From the NCBI GenBank assembly GCA_028622995.1, contig JAJQJQ010000014.1, positions 3,534,001-3,598,000 on the forward strand: DNA of 64,000 nt, in the 5' to 3' direction. This document shows positions 55,945-64,000 of this stretch, one piece after another (the first letter of the stretch is position 1; each line of letters opens with the position of its first letter). Origin of the DNA: Panagrolaimus kolymaensis (taxonomy: Eukaryota; Nematoda; Chromadorea; Rhabditida; Panagrolaimidae). A program made the position numbers and the translations under genes. Below the pieces are notes generated by a model. The model saw only the letters and a list, made by a program, of their open reading frames with translations. It did not search any database and was not told the DNA's origin.

Positions 55945-56089
55945 GCAAACAATTTTTATTGTCAAAATATGTAATGATTGATAAAATAAAAAAATTTACA
56001 AAAAAGTGAATCTTCGAAAACTGATAAACAATAATAATCATTTAAAAAACAAAATGGATAAATAAAATTTTTGTTAATTTTCATTGATT

Positions 56090-57064
56090 TTATAAGTTCT
56101 CGCAATGTTTTTGATAAATATCTCGAAGTTGCATTAAAGTTTTTTTCGATTCTTCTTCCATTCCATTGAATTCAATCCATGGCGGTTGATTTTCGATTAA
56201 CACATTTTCAACCAAATTATTTACAAAATTTTGAAGTCGAGCTTTGTAATCATTGGAAATCCCATTCCCGGGTGCAAGATAAATATTTACTTTGTATGGT
56301 TTCTAAAAGAACAATTAATAATTTTGTAAGATAATCAAAAACTTACCTTTAAAAGATTAAATAAAGTTTCAAACTCAAAAATATCTGAAAATTTATGAAG
56401 TGTAAAATATTTTAAGTTCTCAAAATGTGGGATAGCAGCGAGATTTCCAGCTGTTTCGGAAGTAATAAAATCATTTTCACCAGGATTTTTAGAATCAGTA
56501 AAACAAAAATTTTCAAGATTTGGAAGAATTTCAACTAATTTTTCTATTGGAACAATTTTTTCTTTTTCATCCTTCACAATTAAATCGTGGATATTTAAAC
56601 TTTTTATTGTTCCAGAAGTAGTAAATCTTTTGAATTCATTAAAAGTTAAAATTTGCCAATATAAAACCAAAAAATTGATGTCACATCGATAAATTTTTGA
56701 TGAAATCATCGAAGTCAAATAATATTCATGTGAATTATAATTGCTGATTGCTAAAGTATGTATCAATGAGCCATATTTTACCTTTAAAGGAATATATTGA
56801 AAATTTATTTATTGATTTATAAATTCCATTTATATCTTGAATCAAACAAAAATTTGGAGGATCATTTCGAACTTCATTAAAAATAGCTAAAGGTTTATTT
56901 AAATAGAAATATTTGCATAATTTTATAAGTTTAGCGTAAACTTTTGAAGAACGCGGGTTTTTTGAAATTTAAAAAATTATAGTTCGTGGCAATGAAAAAT
57001 GTTGAATCCCTGGAGGGCTTGAATTAATTGTAATTGAAGGTGGTGAATAATATTTTCTTCGCAT
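56090..57064 (-). pseudogene. F-box-like family member D, stop and frameshift
   Basis: From ATG 57064 (MRRKYYSPPSIT), IQHFSLPRTIIF is followed by TAA exactly where paralogues have Tyr (FYISKNP). The frame resumes (ISKNPRSSKVYAKLIKLCKYFYL) to KIWLI, then shifts near 56765. The new frame carries SSKIYRCDINFLVLYWQ, IVPIEKLVEILPNLENF and the donor at about 56346. The last exon (from about 56303) reads KPYKVNIYL... IENQPPWIEF... and ends at TAA 56092-56090. Two independent lesions, so a pseudogene, though a fairly young one. Confidence 0.8.
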
Positions 57065-57697
57065 TTTGGAAAAAAATACTTTCAATTTATTAATTAATCA
57101 ACGAATAAAAAACAAGTTATTCTTATTTCATTATGAGTCGTCAAACTTTCTTTTTTATGACCTAGACATTTTCTTTCTTCTTCTTTTTTTTGTGAGCTAT
57201 AGTGAAAGAATAACCCAATTATCCCATAAGATAAATTCTCAAAGAAAGTTATGTCCCTTTTTTATGGCACAAAAATGCATGAGTTGAAAACAAAACCATG
57301 TTGGCAAGCCATCCATGAGTTTTATTAGTTTGTAAAAATTTTGGCGCCAAAATTTGAATACTTTTTTTAAATGTTAGTTGCCAATTTCGCTTGGTTTTTT
57401 TGTTTCTGGGCCTTAAAATTTTTTTTATAACTTTATTAAAAAATAAGTTTATAAAAAATGCAAAAGAAATAAATAAAAGGTAAACAAACATAATCAACAT
57501 AAAGCACAAAAAAGTAGCTTTTTTCCTTCTTTTTTTGGGAAAAAAACTTTTTTCTGTAAACAGATTCTTATCAGCTATGTCTATTTTGTTCTTTCGATTT
57601 CTCTCCAATTTTAGCATCAATTAAAACATTGTTTTCGTTTATTGTTTTTTCTGAGAAATATTGATTTTAATTAAAATTTTTATAATAAACTTAAATA
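57065..57697. other. Spacer within the F-box-like cluster
   Basis: No supported gene; T-rich and A-rich low complexity. Confidence 0.5.
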
Positions 57698-57826
57698 ATG
57701 CCAAAACTTAAAATAAAAATTAATGCTGACCAAATGCGATGGTTTAAACTCGCGATTGCAGTTTTAATTCTGATTGCATTTATTTATGTTATGAATACTA
57801 TTATTTACTTTTGGAATTTCACGTAG
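57698..57826 (+). CDS. Possible 42-aa single-pass membrane peptide
   Basis: ATG at 57698: MPKLKIKINADQMRWFK then a clean hydrophobic helix (LAIAVLILIAFIYVM) and a short tail ending in TAG. The only plus-strand gene candidate within the cluster. The end (CACGTAGTAAGT) might instead be a splice donor, making this a first exon. No relative recognised. Confidence 0.35.
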   Translation: MPKLKIKINADQMRWFKLAIAVLILIAFIYVMNTIIYFWNFT

Positions 57827-58398
57827 TAAGTTGAATTTTTTTTTATTCTTTAACCCATTTGAAATCTATTTTCGGCTGTGTCTAGCTCTACGCTGATGGA
57901 GAGAGTAAAAATTCAAAATGTGGAAAAGTTATTATTTTTTCTTGTTGAAAAAAAAATGAAAAAATAAACAACAAAACTCCCAATGTCTGGATCAGAGGCG
58001 GATGATGGGAATAAAAAATCCACTCTACATATTTTTGGTTTTTTAGAATATCAAACGCTCGGTTTATATTGTTGCTGCTTGTTGTTAGATTAGGATTTCA
58101 TTCATAGAAAATGGTCTCGTTATTAGTATCTTGCTAGTAGCATGCAGCAACATATTTACTACAAATTTTTCTTTGATTTTTACTTGTTTGAACTTTCACT
58201 TTTGTATATATTCGTTTTGAATCAAATTTATATTTAATAAATAAAAACGGTTATAATAATTCAATAATAATAATAAATAATAAATATACATGCATACGAA
58301 GAATGGAACAAGGACTATGAAAAAATGAACTACGAAAAATCAAAAACGTATGTTGCCTCGCCTTCGACGTTTTTTACTTTTAACCATAAGATTTAAAG
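57827..58398. other. Spacer within the F-box-like cluster
   Basis: AT-rich with AATAAT/TAATAA runs near 58260. No feature recognised. Confidence 0.5.
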
Positions 58399-59478
58399 TT
58401 ATTTATATTTTAGATAATAGTCAACACGAAGCTCTTTTAACGCAGCCCTAGATTCAAAACTCATTCCTTGGAAATAAATCCAATTGTGGTCGTTGATCAG
58501 TTAATCCCTTTGCAATTAAATTATCCACAAAAGTTTGTAGTCGGGCTTTGTAATCATTTGAGACAGCATTATCCATAATAAGGTGAGTATTCACTTTAAA
58601 ATGTTTCTGAAATGGTTATATTTGAGTAAAAATAAGCCAAAGAATTATGGAGCTTAGGTTTTTATCAACTTTAAGAGGTTTTATGCTTTCTAAAGGATTG
58701 AAAATTTGAAATTATTTTTTATCAAACACTCATGAGTCATGACAAAAAAATTTCCTACCTTTAAAAACCTATCATTCAAACGGTTAAAAAATGTTACAAA
58801 CTGAAATGATTCGTGAATACTTTTTAACAGAAATTGTTTTAAATTAACAAAATGAGGAATTGAAATAAGTTTTTCAGCTGAGACTGAAGCAATTAAGTAT
58901 GAAATGTCTTTGCGGTATTCATCATCAAAGTAAAATCTTAAAAGATTTGGAAGAAATTCAATTAATTTTTCTATTGGAACACTAGCAAAATCATCATTCA
59001 TAAAAAAGGTTGTAGAAATATTTAAATTTTGAATTGTTCCAGATTTTGCCAAAGTTTTAAAATCATTCCATTCCATAACTTGAGAATGTAAAGTTAAAGA
59101 AGTTATATCGCATCGATAAATTTTTGATGACAATTCCGAAGCTATTTTATAATTATCGGTACATGACAAAGTTTTGGTAATCCAAAACTTAGCATATATA
59201 TTTTTAAAATTTATGGTTTCTATTTTTCCTTTTGTAATCACTTGACAAGTCCCAGAATCAACTCTAATCCCATTTTAATAGCGGGAAAAAGTATCTTGTA
59301 ATCCTTCTAAAACAATAATAGGTTCTTTAAAATAAAAATATTTGCAAGTTTCAATAAGTTTTTCATAAACTTTTGGAGATTTTGGATTTTTTGAAAAATA
59401 AAACATAATATTTGGATGCAATGAAAAATGTTGAACTCTTGGAGATGTTGTAGCAAACGAAGATAAAAAGTTAGCCAT
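58399..59478 (-). pseudogene. F-box-like family member E, stop and frameshift
   Basis: From ATG 59478: MANFLSSFATTSP, VQHFSLHPNIMFYFSKNP, YEKLIETCKYFYF, then an in-frame TAA after DTFSRY at about 59276. The same frame continues with GKIETINFKNIYAKFWI, SSKIYRCDITSLTLHSQ, SVPIEKLIEFLPNLLRFYF and a donor near 58758. In the last exon (from about 58608: KHFKVNTHL... ARLQTFVDNLIAKGLTDQRPQ) a one-base shift moves the frame before IYFQGMSFE and the conserved ALKELRVDYY end. Pseudogene by two lesions. Confidence 0.75.
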
Positions 59479-60330
59479 TTTAACTACAATTATAAGAAAG
59501 ATATGGAATATAAGCACTCAAAATAAATAGTAATAATTTAAAGTGAATATAAATAAATAACCTTTTTTTCAGGTAGTTGGGCCACTTTTTCTCTTCAGAA
59601 ACAAACTTGCATTCTTGGAACGAAAAATTTATTTTCATTCTAAGCTGAGAGAGATTAACAAAATCAATAATACCTTAAAGATACCTTTTTCGAATAAAGG
59701 CAAGCTTTCTTCTTCTTTTTTTGGTAAGCCACATCAAAAAAACGTAACATTATTCAACGTTAGCCTTAAATTTTTCGTTGCTTTAGTTTTTTGTTAAAAT
59801 AAACTTGATATGTGGAGTTTTTCCGTTTGTTAAACATATGTGTGAAAAAATAAAAATATCAAACTTATCGTTAGCTCTTATTAAAAAGCCAACCAAATTT
59901 AAAAAAAAAGTAAAAGTGAGTTCTGTTAAAGATAATGAAAAAAACAAATGAATATCATGGAGAAAGATAAATGAGCACAGCTTTTCTTATTATATGAATT
60001 CAATGCAGTTGATTTTTCTTTTTCCTTTTTTTTATTTGTTTGTAGTTTTAAAATCGAAAAATAAAGAAATATATAATTTATTTGAAAACATTTTAAACAC
60101 GAGGTCTGCCTTCTTCCTTTGTTTTAAGTTTGACAACAAAAAGTGTAATGACAAAGTAAAGAAACTTTTATTAATTAAATTAAAAAAAAGAAATTGGCGC
60201 CAAAACTTTGTTTCTATATCTAATTTTTTATTTCAATAAACACTAAATAGCTATCTAAAAAAAATAATAAAGAAAAAATGTAACCTAAAATTTCCATCAA
60301 AAGTGTCTAAAGCACGTTTGGTTATTTCAT
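59479..60330. other. Spacer within the F-box-like cluster
   Basis: No supported gene. Short plus-strand frames here are Lys/Phe-rich translations of AT sequence. Confidence 0.5.
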
Positions 60331-61342
60331 TCAAACTTTAGCAGAGCTTTTGGCATATTCATCTCGAAGTTGTTTTAAAAGATCATTTGATCCTATATTA
60401 AAACAAATCAAAGGTGGCTGGTTTTCAGTTAATCCAGTTGCAATTAAATTATTTGCAAAAGCATAAAGTCTTGCTCTATATTCGTTTGAAGGAGCATAAA
60501 GTTTGAGATGAATGTCTACCTTGAAGGGCTTCTAAAAAAGTAAATTAAATGGCGCAGTAATATAAAAAATACAGCGGAACGAAAAGTGGTTTCAATGAAA
60601 TTTTGCCACCTTAATAACTTACTTTTATTTGTTCAAACAAAGTTTCAAAGTGAAACGTTTCTGGAAAATCAATTAATTTAAATAATTTTAAATTTATAAA
60701 ATGTGGAATTGCGGCAAGATTTCCAGCTGTTTGTGAAGTAATCAATTTTTTCATAATTGCTAGAGGGATATTATTATTACCACCACAGAAACAAAAAACT
60801 TCTAAATTTGGATGATGTTCAATAAATTTTTCTATTGGAACAATTTTGTAATTTTCACCCATAACAATTAAATCACGAAAATCAATGTTTTTTATTGTAC
60901 CAGACGATGTAAATATTTCATATTCGCTCCATCGAAGTTCTTGACGATATAATTTCAAGGAAGCTATATCGCATCGATAAATCTTTGAGGTTATTAAGGA
61001 TGTCAAAGAATTATCATAATAAACGTCCACAAATAAACTCCCATTTAACCAAATTTTGTCTAATAAAAATTGCATCATTGAACCTTTTACAGATCTACTT
61101 CTTCCATGGATATCTTTAATTTGCCAATAATCAGTTAGCTCCGTAATTTCAATTTCGCTAATAACGATCACAGATTTCTTCAAACAAAAATATTTGCATG
61201 ATTTTATGAGGTTTTCATAGACTTTTAGACAACATGGATTTTTTGAAATATAAAATATAATATTTCTTGGCAGTGAAAAATGTTGAAAACGAGTAGTTGA
61301 TGGAATAAATAAAGGAAGAGAAGATTCCATTTTTGGCTCCAT
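60331..61342 (-). CDS. F-box-like family protein, intact cluster member F
   Basis: Minus-strand exons 61342-60623 and 60531-60331 give 306 aa, the same length as member A. It reads MEPKMESSLPLFIPS, FQHFSLPRNIIFYISKNPCC and YENLIKSCKYFCL (about 22-60). Then come SKIYRCDIASLKLYRQEL (about 135), KNIDFRDLIVMG, VPIEKFIEHHPNLEVFCF and SQTAGNLAAIPHFINLKLF, and last exon KPFKVDIHL... TENQPPLICF... KQLRDEYAK. Start chosen at the first ATG; a second ATG lies 12 nt downstream. Likely F-box adaptor; targets unknown. Confidence 0.75.
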
Positions 61343-61888
61343 TGAAGAAAAAAATTTAAATAATATAAGTCTCAAAAAATATTCTAAAAGAAAAGACAAC
61401 CTTTTTAGATTCGTTTCAAGAATTTTTTTAATAGTTAGGGCAGTAGCGCAGTGGTTACTTTTTTGCTTATTGCTCATTTTTTTTATGTCTCCAGGTTTTT
61501 GGAAGAGAAATTTTCTAAATTAAAATTTGGATGTTTTTTAATTGTGTATAGAATGTTGTTTGTTTTAAGATGGTAAAACCTTATCTAATTTATTTATCAG
61601 TTCAAAATTTTAAACCGTCAGCTTCGAGTTTTGTTCTGAAACAACAACAAAAAAAATTTCCATTAATGGATCTTGATAGAAAAAGCACGAATTTCAAAAA
61701 AATGAATTAAAAATTATTTTATTGTGACTCATATATCTTTAAAATGTAAGAAAATAAAACAATATTTGGCAATATTTTGTTTTGATAAATTTTCTACACA
61801 CAAACAAAAAAAATTAAAAAATTGGAAAGTTAAATAGAAAAATTAAATATTTGGGTTTCAAATGCATTTTTTAATTTATAAAATATTT
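61343..61888. other. Intergenic region with a possible tRNA-derived A box
   Basis: GGGCAGTAGCGCAGTGGTTAC at 61438-61458 resembles the 5' end and A box of a tRNA or SINE, but no B box follows. The rest is AT-rich. Confidence 0.4.
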
Positions 61889-62701
61889 TTATTTGGGCTT
61901 GCCCATACGAGGTCGGCAAGCATGTTTATTCTTAACTTCAATAAATTCTTCACCATTTTCATCTTTAAATAATTTTGCACTTGTTCATTTCTTAAGCCTT
62001 TTACATGAGAAACAAACATAATGTTTTTTAACCGAACTAAATTTATAATAGGATGTTTTCTTTGAATCCTTATAAATGATTAAAGTGGCATCGTGGACAC
62101 CTTTGTCGTTAGGCATTAATAAAAAATCTGGCGATTTGATAATGGAGATATCAATTGCTATTGGAGAAATATATTTCACCGGTTTACAAATATGGCTATT
62201 AGATTTCATTTCAACATACTGAGTTCCATCATTATCATTTTTAATAATTTTAGCATTAGTTGATTTATGCTTTCTTTTGCAACCATCACAAACAAACCAT
62301 TTTAAGTCTTTTCTATAACCAAAATTGTAACATAAATTTCGATTATTTTCAGCGAAAATGATTAGCCGAGTGTTTGGTACACCAATTTTGTTTGCATGTA
62401 ACTCAAAATTAGGAGATTTAATTATATCTTTTTCTATTTCATTTGGATTTATATATGGTTTATATTCTTGAGGTGTACAAACATGCTCAATATCTTTGAG
62501 TTTGAAATACATTTCGCCATTTTCATTTTTAATAATTTTACCACTTAAATAATGTTTCATGTTTGCGCAAGCCCAGCAAACATATACACTATAAGAAAAT
62601 TTAAATGCATAACATAGTTTCTTTTCTTCTGAAGCATAAACAATCAAAATTTCATCAGCTACGCCATATTTATTTGGTCTTAACTCAAAATTAGTGTACA
62701 A
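61889..62701 (-). pseudogene. Tandem zinc-binding (FLYWCH-like) modules, interrupted copy
   Basis: The minus-strand frame from 62701 has three modules of about 85 residues, each with (P)NKxGVxxxxLIIxx, LCYxF, VCxxC and HxC. Examples are YVCWACANMK...HVCTP, FVCDGCKRKH...HICKP and YVCFSCKRLKK. The third module meets TGA at 61987-61985, then continues in the same frame (TSAKLFKDENGEEF... NKHACRPRM) to TAA at 61891-61889. No ATG: TGA lies directly before the frame start, where it overlaps a SWIM-type sequence in another frame. The modules resemble FLYWCH-type fingers of Mutator-like transposases and derived proteins. Confidence 0.6.
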
Positions 62702-62777
62702 TCACAGCGGCCAAGTGATTGCATGTGCGTCCACGAAAAGCATCGCCATCCAAACATCCACAGGCGACATAAATCAT
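62691..62777 (-). pseudogene. SWIM-type zinc finger fragment
   Basis: A short minus-strand frame with MIYVACGCLDGDAFRGRTC NHLAAVI. The CxC...CxH spacing matches the SWIM finger that lies C-terminal to the catalytic domain in MULE transposases. Only 28 aa remain, directly abutting the zinc modules at 61889-62701. Probably a transposase remnant. Confidence 0.5.
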
Positions 62778-62913
62778 TCTATCTTTTTTTATCTCTTTCC
62801 TTTTGGTCGCCTTTGCTTTTCTTTGTATTTCTTTTGTAAATCATACTTTTATTCTATTTTATAACCATTTAAACGTGCCTTGCTTTTTATAATCGTGCCT
62901 CATCGTTTTCGGT

Positions 62914-63969
62914 TTAATTACCCAAGTTTGAGGTACTGGTATCAATAAATCCATTCATATTATCAAACCTGTGCCTCGAGACTTTACAATTAGAGTCGTA
63001 AATAATTTTATGTTTTTCTTCAAGCATATAAGCCACTGGATCACAAGCATGATTTTCATTGACTATTTCAATGCATTCATCACCTTTAATATTTTTTATT
63101 ATTTTGACCGATACATATACACCATCTCTTGCACATCTGTGACAATACCAATAATCATTTTGTTTTCCATATGAATAACAAAGACTTTTAGAACTATTTG
63201 CAAAAATAATTAATTTTGTTTTTGGTTTTTCTTGCCTGCTACATTGCCATTCAAAATCAGGCTTTTCGATGATGCGATGATTTTTGATCTCAGAAATATA
63301 AGGTTGGAGATTGCAAATATGACCATCTTCTTTAACTACCACATAATTTTCATCTTTTTTGTCATCATGACAAAGCTTAATAGTTGTTCGCTTTTTACCA
63401 AGTTTATAGCATCTACCACAAATAAAAACCTTATTTTCTAATCGATAACGATAGCATAAATTTCTATTTGCTTGATCAAAAATAATTATAACTGATTTTG
63501 GTACTCCATATTTATTTGATTTTTTCTTTTTGAAGCATGAGAAGCAAATAAAATCATTAGAGTACTTAAAATACTTATAGCAGAAAGTTCGATCTTTTTG
63601 GTCAAAAATAATTAATCGGGAATTTGGTTTTCCATGCTTGTTGCTACACAAAATAAAATCTGGCGGTCGCAGAATCATTCTTTGGTTTCCAAGGGCTGGA
63701 AATTCACTAAAAATGGATAAATGAACGAAGCTTTTAATTTATAAAAATTTAATTTACTTGTTACGATCTTCATCTTCTTCTAAATCACTTTTAAAATTTT
63801 CTTCACCTTCAGATAATTCAAAATTAGTATCATCTGAATCAAATTCATTCGAATTGGAATCTTTTAAATAATCTTCATCCATTTCAGTTTCGATATATTC
63901 TTCTTTGCAAATGCTTTTATCAAACTCATTCTCACCAACAGATTTGTTTTCTTTTTCATTAATTTGCAT
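62914..63969 (-). CDS. Acidic protein with tandem FLYWCH-like zinc modules
   Basis: Minus-strand exons 63969-63758 and 63706-62914 join in frame (AAC-AA|T), 334 aa if the ATG at 63969 is the start. The frame is open to the window edge, so it may begin further out. Residues 1-70 are very acidic (Asp/Glu/Ser/Asn). Then come zinc modules: a partial one (FILCSNKHGKPN, LIIFDQ, FICFSC), then two fuller ones (NKYGVPK, LCYRY, FICGRC, HICNL; KPKTKLIIFA, LCYSY, WYCHRC, HACDP). The spacing CxxC...HxC is like FLYWCH fingers, which bind DNA. The first module seems joined directly to the second with its C-terminal half deleted. The neighbouring SWIM fragment suggests a Mutator-like transposase origin. Confidence 0.6.
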
Positions 63970-64000
63970 ATTCTCGGTCTTAATATCTTTTTCTTTAATT

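Noticed and set aside
1..64000. CRISPR arrays, bacterial operons, rRNA genes
   Set aside because: None seen; spliced genes and spacing are eukaryotic, and no regularly spaced repeats or rRNA-like blocks occur.

Overview
The window is nuclear DNA of a nematode. It is strongly AT-rich, its genes have many short introns with GTAAGT...TTTTAG/TTTTCAG borders, and it holds serpentine chemoreceptors, a ground-like protein, CUB-like secreted proteins and a nematode-style CYP. A group 3 LEA gene and a lineage-expanded F-box-like family suggest a desiccation-tolerant panagrolaimid (Panagrolaimus or a relative). That placement is inference; no rRNA or other marker is present.

Left part (0.8-18 kb): a complete six-exon cytochrome P450 with a MITE in intron 4; an F-box-like gene with an N-terminal retroviral-type zinc knuckle, broken by a 2.1 kb LTR element with a 5-bp target duplication; two members of a secreted small peptide family; two serine carboxypeptidases head to head over a shared 383-bp promoter region; a single-exon 7TM receptor; and a 5'-truncated CPA2/CHX-type cation/proton antiporter, unexpected in an animal.

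Middle (18-43 kb): a secreted helical protein of unknown role; a giant hairpin with two 1,030-bp arms; a third peptide gene that has lost its ATG; two adjacent CUB-like extracellular proteins (26.4-33.2 kb); an F-box-like gene with an apparent frameshift; a fourth peptide gene; a 3.5 kb repeat-rich gap with a tRNA-like SINE head, a direct repeat and a 150-bp-arm fold-back element; and the LEA gene.

Right part (41.7-64 kb): a ground-like secreted protein, a short Cys-rich secreted peptide, a truncated receptor, a two-exon 7TM receptor, then a same-strand cluster of F-box-like genes (49.4-61.3 kb). Two of these are intact with identical 306-aa length. The others are truncated or carry stops and frameshifts. 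A hAT-like element with 8-bp target duplications sits in the cluster. The right end carries tandem zinc-binding (FLYWCH-like) modules next to a SWIM-type finger, which looks like Mutator-like transposase ancestry.

The overall picture is accessory, fast-turnover sequence: birth and death of secreted and receptor genes, transposon insertions and many gene fragments. Exon borders were assigned by eye from frame continuity and splice consensus; in the complete multi-exon models the exon lengths sum to whole codons.
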